64,000 bases of DNA, from the NCBI GenBank assembly GCA_029964075.1, contig CM057149.1, forward strand, positions 36,910,900 to 36,974,899. Reading direction: 5' to 3'. This document shows positions 47,701 through 58,979 of the stretch, in pieces (the stretch's first letter is position 1; each line of letters opens with the position of its first letter). The notes beneath the pieces are model-generated. The model searched no databases. It was not told the DNA's origin and worked only from the letters and a program-made list of their open reading frames with translations. The position numbers and the translations under genes are program-made. The stretch is from Patiria pectinifera. Taxonomy: Eukaryota > Echinodermata > Asteroidea > Valvatida > Asterinidae.

Positions 47701-50700
47701 CTGTTCAGTATTTAAAACCTATGCAGCTGAAACGCTTGAAAGTTACCGTCATGGAGACACTGATGATTTTGCGTACTTTTTGTGGTAAGACTTTCTTTTT
47801 GATAATCGTGTGTTGAATCACCGTCCATGCACAGAGCTAAACAGCGATTTGAAAATAAACAATCATAATGCGCGCGCAGAGGTGATCCAATCAATGGCTT
47901 TAAACGGGGGTTACGGTAGCAAACAGACTCATATTTTTGGGGGGGGGGTGGGAAACAGTCTACCATCAAACACCCACACCCATCAAACACCCCCATCCAT
48001 CAGACACCCCCACCCATCAAACGCCCCCACCAAACAAACACCCCTACCCACCATATACCCCCACCCACCATATACCCCCACCCACCATGTACCCAACCCA
48101 TCAAGCACCCACTACCATCATATACCCACACCCATCATACACCCCCACCCATCGTACACCCCCACCCATCGTACACCCCACCCATCATACACCCTCACCC
48201 ATCATACACCCCCACCCATCAAACACCCCCACCCATCATACACCCCCACCCATCATACACCCCCACCCATCATACACCCTCACCCATCATACACCCCCAC
48301 CCATCATACATCCCCACCCATCATACACCCCCACCCATCATACACCCCCACCAATCATACACCCCCACCCATCATACACCCCCACCCATCATACACCCTC
48401 ACCCATCATACACCCCCCCCCCACAAACTTCCCCCCCCTCAACCACCCCACCCATCAAACACCCCCACCCCTCAAACACCCCCACCCATCAAACACCCCA
48501 CCCATCATACACCCCCACCCATCATACACCCTCACCCATCATACACCCCCACCCATCGTACACCCTCACCCATCATACATCCCCACCCATCATACACCCC
48601 CACCCATCAAACACCCCACCCATCATACACCCCCACCCATCATACACCCTCACCCATCATACACCCCCACCCATCGTACACCCCACCCATCATACACTCT
48701 CACCCATCATACATCCCCACCCATCATACACCCCCACCCATCATACACCCCCACCCATCATACACCCCCACCCATCATACACCCCCACCCCTCAAACATC
48801 CCACCCCTCAAACACCCCACCCATCAAACACCCCCGCCCATCAAACACCCCCACCCATCAAACACCCCCACCCATCAAACACCCCAATTCTCAAACACCC
48901 CACCCACCATACACCCCCACTCATCAATCACCCCACCCATCAAACACCCCACCCATCATACACCCCCACCCATCATACACCCTCACCCATCATACACCCC
49001 ATCCCTCAAACATCCCACCCCTCAAACACCCCTTAACCATTACCTCCCACAGTTCCATCCTTTACCTCAGCCGTATTAGTGCCTGTATTCCGGAAAGTGA
49101 GAGACTGACTGTTAAAAATAAACATCCCTGCATGTTCATCGCATGTACCCAAAATCATGGTCACAGGTTTACTGTTGCATGGTAGTGTTCAGTTCATGAG
49201 CACGTTAACAAGCATGCTTTTTTTATTTGGTTTATGATTGTTAATTTTGATGAATTTCCTCTTGTAAATTTTATCAACCAGTTCGCAGTTTACTTTTTGA
49301 ATTCCTCTGAATTTAAGTGATAAACTTGCTCAGAAGGTGTTTGTTTTTGCACTTATTCACTACTTATTTGTATTCTTAATAAGGTCATGACGGTGCCATT
49401 GACTGTGTTGCCGTCACCCATGACAACACCCATCTGGTATCCGGGGCCCGTGATGACATCATGGCTGTCTGGAAGTTGACCTCAGGTCGCAAGGTCAGAT
49501 CCAATGATTGATGTGATGTGAAAACTTTGTTCCAATTTATGTTTTCCGAATGAAAAGGTGCAAAATCTCACCAGTTTCCTTAAAGGTGAAGAACAACTCA
49601 AAATAAGTTTGGCAAAACTCCCCTGTCACAAAGTTGGTCGCACTGTGCCAAATGCCTTGGTTGTGGAGGAGGAGGCCACAGATATTCAAACCTCTCAGAT
49701 TTTCTATTTCATTTTATGATTTTGTTCATGTGTGAAGGCCTAACCTACTTTTGTAATGCTGACATGTCCATGAAACTTCTCTTAGTGGTCGGTTTATACG
49801 TCATGTAGTCTAACCAGTTAATTCCGGAGGACCTTTAAACACGATCTTGCAATGTATATTCTGACGGGTGAAGGGGTTAAATCGTCAAGCTTTCCTGAGT
49901 CTCTTCTCATGAACGTGTATACATGTCAGTAGTTCCCTGTGGATTTGTATACGGCATGTTGTAGCAAATATTGCTCCATGGCGGGGCCTCGGAGTGTTGC
50001 AAAACATGATGTTACAGTGAGAAGTATCGTGCAGATATTGTACAAATGACTCTCAAGGGTCACTGTTGGTGGTGTTTTGACTTAACTTTAAAATTTTGCT
50101 GATATATCTTGCCATTTTTATAAAATTGTGTTTTTCAGTCCAAAACAATTCCGGCGGCAAGTGGTTAAGAGCAAAGCAAATTTGTTAGGATAGTGATAAA
50201 TGTCACAGAGAAACTACATTGTTAATATCATGAAACTGACTTTGCTTTTGCTTTCATGCCTTGGTTTGAAACAGCCAAGAGGCTGGCCGTAGAGGCAATT
50301 TACAGGCAACTTGTTCCAGGCAACTTCCAAGAAGAAAAAGACATTAACAGACGATAGAGTTCTGAGGAATTTCCGTAATGTCTTGGAGAAATATTCACCC
50401 CAAGGGTTTCTTCAACTTGCCTTTCAATTTTGGTTATAGTCCTCATTCTGTGTTGTACACTCTGAATTTTTTGTTGTCATCCCATCAGGTCCAGACTCTG
50501 GAGGGTCAGCAGGCCATTGTCTCTCACCTTGCCCTGGCTAAGCAGCTGGTGGTCTCTGCCTCCCTACACTCTCCTTACATCAAGCTGTGGGACATCTCCC
50601 CGAAATACCTGGAGCAACGGAGGATGATGTTTGGTGATAGGAGCGGCTTGGTTGCTGTGACCACAGATCAAAGGTTAGTGTGACCTTCGATTCGCCGGAT

Positions 50701-52981
50701 ATATTGATGTTGATTTGGGTCTTTGGTTTGGTTTCTTAAAAAATACCCTTGTCACAGTTTTTTGGAAAGTTTGTTTTTTGAGACTGGATTACTTGTGATT
50801 GACTTGTGATTTATTTGCAATGACTGTTGTGATCAAGTTTATGACTTGTGATTAAGTTGCGATGATGTGTGATTACGTTGCGATGACTTGTGATTTAGTT
50901 GTAAAGACTTGCGATTCAGTTGTGGAGACTTGTGATTAATTTGTCATGACTTGAGATTAAACTGTTGGTGGCTTGTGATAACTCTGGCCATGGAACAAAA
51001 ACTGACGTAAGGCTGTATGGTGATTTGATATTGGACACTTGCCATGTAGTACTTTTGTATTGATCCAAATTTATACTTTACTTGTTAAATTTAAATGAGG
51101 AATGTATAAACATTTAACAATTTAATAAGCCTAGTGAACCATCACTATATCCACTTTTTATCATTTTTAACAATTCCTTTTTTCGATTTACAGTTTTGTC
51201 ATCTTCAAAGGTATTGATCCTTTTGCCAAGACGTCCGTCCACAACATCCACGTCTGGGACGCGACGACGGGCATGGACAAGTACACCTTGCAACACCACA
51301 GTGAGGAGGTCACATGCCTGGCCGTCAGCCACAGCGACGAGTTTGCATTCACGGGGAGCCAGGACGCAACGGTCGTGATGTGGCGCATCCGAACGGGGAA
51401 GATCCACCACACGTTCACCGGGCACGATGCGGGGATACGGGATGTATACATCCGGGCCGACGATCGGTACATGGCGTGTCTGACCTGTGAGGGCGGCCTC
51501 TACATCTGGGACCTGAAACAGCTGAAGAAGGTCGCGACTTGCGACCCTTCAGCCGACTTGGGGGAAGTCACATGCGTTGCCTTGACGTGCCGGCATGAGA
51601 TCCTCCTGGGTACATCTTCGGGAGTCGTTCTCGTCAGGCAGTTGTCGCCGGATTCTGGGGAGACCATGGATCTCGGGTCATTGACGGGTCAGAGTTCAGA
51701 GGTGGCAGGTTTGGCCCTGACGTGCGACGGAACGCTGTTGGCGTCGGCGTACGATGTTCCTTACGTGATTGTGTGGCATCTAAAGTCGATGGAAAAACTG
51801 TACCAGTTTAAGGTGATTTGGGTTCTTTGACTTTTTAATCTGCCTCCATGAAACTGTTGAACTAAATTGCTTGTTTGATTTCTCTGAACATTTAACTGAA
51901 GGTTTAAATGTCTTAATTTGGTAGAATATGCTTCATTTATCATTGTTTTTGGAATTATTGCTAATAACTTTCTATTTTTTCAGCTGTAGTTGACTTCTGT
52001 GAACAATTTGGTCATTTCAATCCTGCCCAGGTTCAAATTTCTGTCCCATTAAAGCAAGAAACGTCAGAAAATCAAAACTAAAGATTTTCATTCTATGTCG
52101 AAAACCGGTTCAACAGTTTCACCCACAGCAAGTAGTTTTATGATGTTAACCATTTTTTTTGGTATGTTTTGTGTTATGCTCTTAGACTGGTTCTGTCAAG
52201 TGCATGTGTTTTACCGGAGACAATCAATTCCTTGTGACTGCAGCTAGTGACAGGGTAAGATTTAGTTGTCATAAGCTATCACAAGTCAATCAAAGGTCAG
52301 TCACAAGTCAAGTGACAGGCTATTCAGTCGAAGTATGAGGAAAGAATGCTTTTGTCATTTGATCAAGACCTGACTTGTAATGTGATTTGTGAGTGAATTG
52401 TGAATGATTTGTGATTGACTTGTGATATAAATTGTAATTTCGCATGTGAGTAATTTGAGATTGAATTTGAGATCGACTTGTGACTGACTTAATAATAGTC
52501 ATAATAGTGGCATCTTATTAAGCGCAACAGGTCTATCACTCAGTGACGCTCATGGCGACTTATGATTGACTTGTGATTGAATTGTGACTGACCAGTGATT
52601 GACCCATGATTTTACTGTGATTGGCTAGTGATTGACTTGCAATTGTCTTGATTCTGATACGTGATTGAACCTCAACAGAAACTCCTTCTGTGGAGCATCG
52701 CCGATGGAACCCTAGCCACCAACCTGTACACCTACTCCAACCTGACGGCGGTCCGGACCGTCCAATCCTCACTCATCGTCGCCTGCACCAAGATCGGCCA
52801 GCTCATGGCTTTCCATATTCACCTACCCGGCGAGGCCGGCCAGGCCCAGAGGGACAGAGAAATGCGGGAGAAGAGACGGAGCCTGGTGTCATTTACGAGT
52901 AATGGAAGCAGTACTGGCTCAAGCAGTACCAGCGGTGCCCTGAGCACCAACAAACTGTCCAAGTTCTGTAGCATTCTGTGA
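35734..52981 (+). CDS. NWD-type NACHT/WD40 protein, C-terminal 15 exons
   Basis: Exons: 35734-35932, 38049-38252, 38703-38817, 38945-39097, 39958-40109, 41145-41371, 43158-43283, 43693-43901, 44650-44895, 46179-46368, 49384-49493, 50489-50673, 51194-51812, 52186-52254, 52679-52981. Phases agree at every junction; ~1035 residues. The first six exons match the helical region after the NACHT ATPase of vertebrate NWD1/NWD2 (LKLAFEEARRWRSYT, SELEDILSIDDEVL, YNYRKLSELPYHLLHA). From exon 7 come about eleven WD40 blades with closing strands such as VRLWELE, VKVWSLV, IYVWDVA, IHVWDAT and LYIWDLK. A basic segment (REMREKRRS), a Ser/Gly-rich tail and C-terminal KFCSIL follow; CSIL fits a CaaX prenylation box. 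Such STAND proteins are cytosolic sensors or scaffolds in which the propellers gate oligomerisation. The NACHT half is missing, upstream of or inside the N gap. The ligand cannot be inferred. Confidence 0.88.
36062..36472. mobile_element. Tc1/mariner-type MITE, almost fully palindromic
   Basis: Bounded by TA, with TIRs CACTCAACCAAAAAAGAAAG TCCCCC on one side and the complement on the other. Further inverted pairs sit inside (CAGTGATAATGTGTAC / GTACACATTATCACTG and GTATACGTGCAAG / CTTGCACGTATAC). It lies in the intron after the first visible NWD exon. Confidence 0.85.
36792..37977. mobile_element. 1.19-kb element with CAGGGCTTGAATT ends
   Basis: Left end CAGGGCTTGAATT, right end AATTCAAGGCCTG (one mismatch as inverted repeats). 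The hexamer CAAGAA lies directly outside both ends (36786-36791 and 37978-37983), a possible 6-bp target duplication. Subterminal zones are rich in GGCC-containing repeats; the middle has (ACGT)n and CpG-rich sequence. No transposase is recognised. It sits in an NWD intron, ending 71 bases before the next exon. Confidence 0.55.
41049..41065. repeat. 17-base G run near NWD acceptor
   Basis: An uninterrupted G run, preceded by CCCCCCACTTTAAAAGTGGG, so it can form a hairpin or G-quadruplex in the pre-mRNA. The splice acceptor is at 41144, about 80 bases away. Confidence 0.7.
41518..41865 (+). mobile_element. hAT-like end followed by LINE 3' fragment with (ATT)n tail
   Basis: CAGTGGCGTAGCCAGGGG at 41518 is a typical hAT terminus. 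From ~41630 the frame CTGGACATTTTCAAAACCAG codes for the LDIFKTRLKTHLFN-like C-terminus of L2/CR1-group LINEs. The classic 3' untranslated end TTGTAAAGCGCTTCGA ... AAGCGCTATATAAATGTTAA and (ATT)n follow. Both lie in an NWD intron. Confidence 0.65.
41965..42275 (-). mobile_element. SINE with (ATT)n tail
   Basis: On the minus strand it starts with a box B-like GGTTCGAGTCCAGCC, then GTGCCCTTAGGCAAGGCACT, AGGAGTAAATGGGTACC and a LINE-like tail ending in (ATT)n. It differs from the 44-kb SINE family in its middle. In an NWD intron, antisense to the gene. Confidence 0.65.
42495..42992. mobile_element. 498-bp MITE with ~105-bp TIRs and internal hairpin
   Basis: Ends share AATGAATGAAAGGTTTGCGG, AAACACC, GGGAATAATTTCTCAAACTA and TACCTC/GAGGTA in inverted order. 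A perfect 19-bp hairpin with a 6-base loop lies at 42596-42639 (TATGCTCTGACCGTCTTCA arm). No coding potential. Confidence 0.75.
43943..44236 (+). mobile_element. full-length tRNA-derived SINE with 19-bp target duplication
   Basis: Perfect direct repeats TTACACACAGATTTGTGTT flank it (43924-43942, 44237-44255). The head has a box A-like TGGTCTGGTGGTTAGGG and box B GGGGTTCAAATCC. The body carries the family blocks GAGTATAAATGGGTACCGGC and ATGGACTAGCATCCCATCC. It lies in an NWD intron, sense orientation. Confidence 0.85.
45270..45640. repeat. two direct copies of a dispersed repeat
   Basis: About 90 bp at 45276-45370 (TGCCATTACAAATTGAAAAA, AAAGTCTTGTGTGG) recurs at 45540-45625. The reverse complement is at ~60250-60375 in CXXC1, so it is a dispersed family. 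Confidence 0.55.
46585..46820. mobile_element. 236-bp MITE with CCAATTTCATGGC ends
   Basis: CCAATTTCATGGCCCTGCTA and the complement of AAGCACAGCCATGAAATTGG form the ends; GCTAACC/GCTTAGC-like motifs fill the body. A relative with CCAAATTCACGGAGCTGCC ends lies at 57652-57832. Confidence 0.65.
47160..49070. repeat. 17-bp C-rich minisatellite in NWD intron, two blocks
   Basis: Units such as CATCATACACCCCCACC and CATCAAACACCCCCACC repeat at 47160-47410 and, for ~1.1 kb, at 47962-49070. The 550 bp between is unique. The plus strand is almost free of G, so the transcript is C-rich and the template strand G-rich. Because 17 is not a multiple of 3 and units lack stops, long frames of ~400 codons (17-residue periodicity, HTPPPIIHPHPSYTPTH) appear in two registers. 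They are not genes. Confidence 0.9.
50790..50970. repeat. degenerate GACTTGTGATT minisatellite
   Basis: Diverged units of GACTTGTGATT repeat through this NWD intron. The same family recurs at 52265-52650, 58980-59260 and 59855-60055. Confidence 0.7.
52265..52650. repeat. degenerate GACTTGTGATT minisatellite, last NWD intron
   Basis: Units of ACTTGTGATTG recur on both sides of a short unique segment (52490-52550) between the last two NWD exons. Confidence 0.7.
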
Positions 52982-53290
52982 GCGCCTGGTGTCGTTTACG
53001 AGTAACGGAAGCAGTATAGGCTCGAGCAGTACCAGTGGTGCCTTGAGCATCAACAAACTGTCCAAGTTCTGTAGCATTCTGTTAGCACCTGGTGTCATTT
53101 ACGAGTAATGGAAGCAGTACTGGCTCAAGCAGTACCAGCGGTGCCTTGAGCATCAACAAAGTCTCCAAGTCTGTAGCATTCTGTGAGTGCCTGGTGTCGT
53201 TTACGAGTAACGGAAGCAGTACCGGCTCAAGCAGTACCAGCGGTGCCTTGAGCACCAACAAACTCTCCAACGTCTGTAGCATTCTGTGAG
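52878..53290. repeat. four tandem ~103-bp copies of the NWD C-terminal coding tail
   Basis: Copy 1 (52878-52982) is the coding end of the NWD gene including its stop. Copies 2-4 (to 53290) repeat GCCTGGTGTC, TTTACGAGTAATGGAAGCAG, AGCAGTACCAGCGGTGCC and TGTAGCATTCTGT at 90% or better identity. A degraded fifth start follows. Copies 2-4 fall in the 3' untranslated region; the unit length shifts the frame between copies. Confidence 0.9.
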
Positions 53291-53308
53291 AACCTGGATG
53301 CATTTAAG

Positions 53309-53314
53309 AATAAA
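53309..53314 (+). terminator. candidate poly(A) signal of NWD gene
   Basis: AATAAA, ~330 bases past the NWD stop and just after the tandem copies. Confidence 0.4.
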
Positions 53315-56300
53315 GGGAAGCAGCAGAAGCTCAAGCATAACCAGTTAGCGTTGGTGGATGTGATAACACGCACTGGCTGTTTTTCTACACAGGCACGGCT
53401 GACAAGTTAAGACGTCAAGATTGCTGCGACTCACCTCTGGGTGACGTCTAAACATGCTAAACCCTCATGCCTTTTGAATACGCACACAAAGTCCGTGAAG
53501 TCTGTGGAGGCGGACCGTGTGTTGATCTTGAAGTGACCGCTTTGCATGGCCTATTGTTCTACAATTTTGTTCTACACGGCCTATTGCTCTACAATTCGGA
53601 ATATTGAAACATATTGAGGTTTCGGCAAGAAATATCGCACAAATACTGTGAAATGACTCTTGCAAATCAGTATTTGTGGCGTTTGGCTGTACATGTATAT
53701 CAGAAGTTGGCTGGAAAATTTTGCATTTTGCAAAAGTCTGTACCTGAAACTGTTTCAGGTAAATTGCAGCATTTAAACAAATCCAGGTTTCCTTTAGTTT
53801 AAACTATTGGACAATACATACCGGTACTGTTTGAAGTTGCAATAGAATAGGCATCAATAGTTCATTTTACAGTGCAAAATTCAACTTCTCATATAATTAT
53901 TAAAATGATGAGGATTTCTCAATTTTAGAAGTTGGACTAATTTGAAAATTTGTTTGAAACAATGATGTACCGAGAGTCAAATCTTTGTTGTTTTTGAGGA
54001 AATACTGTACAAAATTACTTGCAAGGCAAATTGGACATGATTTTATTTAAAATTATAAATCAATTTTTTTATGTGTATAGAATGCTGTAATTTAGATGAT
54101 TTTTAAATCATAAAAAAAACTTCACGTACAAAGTACCAACATTTATGAAAGTGAAAATCGTATAATAGATATTTTTGTATTCATAGATGTTTTTTATTGA
54201 CAATCTTTATACAACTAACAAATAAGTTTTGTACTAATTTTTACTTCTTACATGAACATTGTAGCATGTGATATGCTCAGTATTTTACATGATTTTTATC
54301 CATTGCCCGATACTTTAGTTATTTTTTATACACATTCCAAAACGCATTGCTTAAGTACTTCAGTTGGACTTCGCATTATGCTGCAACAGTGTGGTGATTA
54401 GTTTGAATATTTTGTCTGCAATGATGTGGCCCCAACTATGGGATAATGAAAAGTTTGTATTTGTAGTGGTTTTTAGCAATGAAGCATATTTGATTTTTTT
54501 TTTATCTACTGACAAATTTTCAATTTGTATCTTTAATTTAAACAGAAAAGTATTTTTCCCCCCTTTTTTGGGGACATTTTCCCACCCTCTGAAAATGTTT
54601 TATTTCAGGTTGCTTTTGCACCCATAATGAGGAAAATATACATAACGCACAAAATATACAGTAATTATTCCATAGCTAAGCATGGGCGGAATAACTTTCG
54701 TAATGCTAGAAAAATAGCAAGTTTAAAGGGATATACAACGTTTGCTTTTGCAATTTGGGGGTCAGTATTTTATAGCAAATATTGTTACACTGACTTGTTT
54801 GAAGTTTTGTGTTCGTAGATGCTAGAAACAACAAGAAAAACAATCGTGTTTCTGTAGTCTGGTTTCCTGACCCCACTTAAGATGAAACAGCAATTTATGG
54901 ATGTTGGGGAATTTTATGGTCAGGGAACCAGTCAAGCTGGCTTATACCCATTCATAGGTGTGTAATTGATTCCAAACAAAATGTGGACTCACTAATTATG
55001 GTAAATTGGGGGCATTATTTGAAAAGTCAGTTTGTTTCCAACGCTGGTCGGCTGACCAGCGTTTGAAATTGATACGAAACTGCCACTTTTCTTGAAAATG
55101 TCAGCACACCAGGTCCGACAATTTTACAGAATGCTTTAGACTGCATTCACCAACACCAGTAAGGTATTTCATAATAATTTGGTAGTTATGTTTTTTTATG
55201 TTTGCAAATATTGTATATTCCCATTATTAAAAAGCAAAATCTACTTTTTTAGTGGAAACTTGAAAATAGTATGAAGAGAGTAACCTAAACTCCTAATATA
55301 TTCTTCTGAATTCATTTTGATTGGTATTGAAATGGTCAGTGCCACCTTAGAACAATGGTTGCTCTCAAACAATGGTTGCATTCCTGGCTGTGTGTTTTGA
55401 AAATATGGCCATGTCCGAATCACATGGCTACGGCTAGAAATAGCATGTACACATATGGAAGCCACTGGCTAGCAGCTGAGCCACTTCCCATAGACTCTTG
55501 GTTATTGCTGGCCATAGCCATGTGGTTTGGACACCGGCTATTTTGCTGATTTCTTTGAGTAATCTTTTTCATTTTTCAAATCAACCATTGCTTACTGTTT
55601 GTGATTTAGTTATTTAAAAACTAGTCTTTATAAACTTTTATCCAAATTCTATAGCTATTTTAAAACTTGTAAATCAGTTCAGATGTTTTATACAAATATT
55701 TTTAATATTCTAGTTTCAAGATGGTACTTTATCCAAAGACGTTAAATTTCCAAAATTTTTTAGAGAATGGTAAGAAATTGTGCAATCAGTACCGGGTATA
55801 AAGTATATTTTACAATCATAGTTTTAGAAATTTCTACTTTTGATGAAAATATTTGATACGGATCAGGCAGTTTTGGAGTATGTATTACTCATTTGCAGGG
55901 CTTAAATTCGTTGGAATAAACGAACAAATCATTTTGCAGAGGAATTGTACAGAGAGGAAACAGAAGGAAATATGATTTAAGCTTACTGAAACTTTTCAAA
56001 TAAAAATAAATTATTTCGCAGAAATATTTTGTTCTGTAAGATTTTATATTTGTTTATTGTCCCATTGTCCCCCCCCCCCTCATGTACATTCATACTTTCC
56101 GGCTTTCATTCATACTTTTGAAGCCGGAAATACAAAATGTATCTGTCAACGACCCGCTCGCAGCGAGTGAGGCCTGAAATATCAGGGTGTGCTACCCGCA
56201 GATGAAGGACTGAACCTGTCTGGCATCGAGGTTCGTGCAAAATAATCCCGCGCCTGGGTTCGTTTGATATCAAAATAATCCCGGCACGAACTGGTTACGC

Positions 56301-57651
56301 TAAAAAAAAAAATTGTACAGAGATGAAGTGCAAGTTTCTAAATCCCTCCCATTCCAAAAACAAACAAACAAACAAACAAACGCGCGCACAGACGCACACT
56401 AAATTTCTCAAAAAATCATAAAATTGTTCAAAAGATGAAATACTAAATGTCCCGAGATGAAAACAATCTTTTGGTGTTGAACATATATAGCTTATAATAT
56501 TTATGAATTTGTTGGTTTTAATTTTAACGGGGTCGACTCAAAAGATGATAGACAATTCCGAAACTTCTCAAATAACTTGAATCTTTTATTTCAAAGCGCT
56601 CCTGCCATATCTACAAAATATATAACTGCTTTTTATACAGCCTTCTTTCTTAACTATGTACACGAAAGCTTTACCACTTTACAATGTACACAAAAGCTTT
56701 ACCACTTTACAATTTATGTACATGTCTCCTACAGAATTGGCACTGTTCATAGAACTGACAAGTCCAACCAGTTTCTGAATTCCACAAATATATCTACAGG
56801 AGAATGGTACTCTTTAATAATACATACATGTACATGTATATACAAACACTAAAATCTAAATCTTAGATTTCAGACCGACTTCAAACCTCGCCCCAAGTCT
56901 CTGTTCAATACGTTTCATTTTTACATGATTACTTTAAAAAAAAACTTAAAGTGGACTGATATTTCACGATTTCAGCATTAGGCCCCCCCCCCCAAAAGAC
57001 GGTCTCTGGTCAGCGCGCGCGTCGATTTTAATCATGCGCGCCAGTCTTTTTTTTTTTCCAAAATGTTCCGCGGTAGCTCCAACAGCACCCTCTATTTCCG
57101 CACCTTCTCAATTTTTTTTACCAAAGAGCACCAAGGAATGGGAAATTGCACCAAGGCAAATGATCGAAAGCACCAAGGCAAATTATGGAGGACACCAATG
57201 TACATGAGGACACCAAAAAAGCAAAATAGTACCCCACCTTGTCTGTACAATCCAAGCTAGAAGGAAAAAAAAAAAAGCAAAAAAAAAAAAGAAAAGCCGC
57301 GTGGCCGCGTCAATTCCGGACCTTTGGTCTGACCAGAGACCGAATATTTTTTTTTTGGCCTTAGCAAGGCCTTCTTCTGGCCTCTTAAGGACGCCTTGCT
57401 AAGGCTGAAATATCAGATCACTTTAACCTTTTGATTTGAATATTTCAGGTCAATCCAGCTTTTTTTTTTCATTTACATGATTACTTTTAGTGTGACCTAT
57501 GACAAAAATCGGCCATTGGCAGTGTACATTGTATCAACAAAATACAAAACTTTATCATACTGGCCATGAAAATTTGGGTTTTTTTTATGAATGAACTCAA
57601 TAATGAGGTGTGGATAGACTTCTATAAAACTTTTATAATAATGACAAAGTT
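53315..57651. other. AT-rich convergent intergenic region
   Basis: No gene is recognised. It holds a palindrome ACGCTGGTCGGCTGACCAGC at 55040-55062, an imperfect inverted repeat at about 55400-55542 (GGCCATGTCCGAATCACATG against its partner), C runs at 56070 and 56980, and (CAAA)n at 56360. Open frames here lack family motifs. Confidence 0.45.
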
Positions 57652-57832
57652 CCAAATTCACGGAGCTGCCAGAAAATATCGCTAAGCAAACTTATGTGCT
57701 TAGCAGGAATCAGCAGGGAACCAGCCAAAAACCATACACATTGAATTTGGAGTTTGGCTGGTAACATGTTTTGCTAAGCATATAATATTCACACTTAGCA
57801 CGTCTTTGTACGAGGCCGCTCCATAAAATTGG
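57652..57832. mobile_element. 181-bp MITE related to 46585-46820
   Basis: CCAAATTCACGGAGCTGCC faces GCCGCTCCATAAAATTGG. The body has repeated GCTAAGCA / TGCTTAGC, as in the 46.6-kb copy. Confidence 0.6.
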
Positions 57833-58385
57833 CCGCAGGCATTTCTTTAAAAACCACAGTTGTTGGAGAATCAGTTTGCGTTTTCTTTTTCCTTCATCTA
57901 TGGGTACATTTACTCTGTACGTAGTCAGGGGTTATGAAGACCATATTGTAACAGCCATTTGTTGTACAAATATGCATAATTCACAATGGATAGGTAGTGT
58001 TATTTCTTCTTTAGAAATTGGCAAATATGATTCATAATTATTGTAAATATGACACACTGGTCCTTGCCAAATCAAACATGGTAACGTTCCTTAAATTGTA
58101 CAAATAACAGCATCGTTCAAAAGCAACTCTAAAAATTTTTCACAAAACAGTCAATACAAAAATAAATGTTCTTCTACGGGTAATGTCCACTTTAATACTG
58201 TTTTTTACTGGCCCTATAAATGTTGAAAGTGGGGTGAGTACGTACAATCCACAGCTCATTTTCACTTTGTGTCCACAATGGGATGCATTTTATGCTAACA
58301 CTGGAAAAACTAAAACAATTTCTTTTTTGATTTGTCTCCAGTCCAGGTTTGTAAGTCTCATATTTGTCATACTCTGTCATAACAA

Positions 58386-58684
58386 GGTAATTATTAAGTA
58401 AAGTCTGTCACGAGCCAATGTGGCCCAGCAGGCCGGTATTTATCTCTTGTTTCAGAGGCATAAAACGACTGAAAATATTTCTATTCCCCCTGGATGGGAT
58501 GCTAGTCCATCGCAGGTTTCTCCCCAGCTAATGCTGGTACCCACTTATACTCCTGGGTGGAGAGAGGCAAGTGGGGGTGAAGTGGCTTGCCCAAGGACAC
58601 AACATATGGCCAGCAGCTGGATTCGAACCCCTGACCCTCTGATCATGAGTCACAAACCCTAAAAGCAAGGCCACACTTCCCCTA
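58386..58684 (-). mobile_element. full-length SINE with 15-bp target duplication
   Basis: Perfect direct repeats ACTCTGTCATAACAA flank it (58371-58385, 58685-58699). The minus strand carries box B GGGGTTCGAATCCAG, TTGGGCAAGCCACTT and ATGGACTAGCATCCCATCC. It is the same family as 43943-44236, in opposite orientation, between the convergent genes. Confidence 0.85.
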
Positions 58685-58967
58685 ACTCTGTCATAACAAC
58701 AAAATCTAAATTAGGACCAAAGATATGACTGGGCCAGGATTTGAATCTGCTTCCTTCCAACCTCCCAAACGATATCTTCGAAGATTTCTACGTTCTTGGT
58801 TACGTTTTGCTTTGGGCTAAAGTACCCCACGAACAAAGACATCAACAAACCGGGAAGTGACCAACAAGAGTTGGATAGCTCATTTGGTAGAGCCCTGGTA
58901 CAGTGTTCCAAAGGCCCCTCCAGTCAGTTTGTTTTGTTCTCTAAAAATTAACGCTGACCTTTAGTGA

Positions 58968-58973
58968 TTTATT
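58968..58973 (-). terminator. candidate poly(A) signal of CXXC1
   Basis: TTTATT on the plus strand (AATAAA on minus), ~400 bases past the CXXC1 stop. Confidence 0.35.
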
Positions 58974-58979
58974 GGATGA

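Noticed and set aside
47810..49079. Open frames of ~408 and ~380 codons (Pro/His/Thr-rich)
   Set aside because: They read a 17-bp minisatellite in two registers inside a well-defined NWD intron; composition, not coding, explains the lack of stops.
58868..58915. tRNA-like GGATAGCTCATTTGGTAGAGC
   Set aside because: Box A-like only; no box B at the right distance and no cloverleaf.
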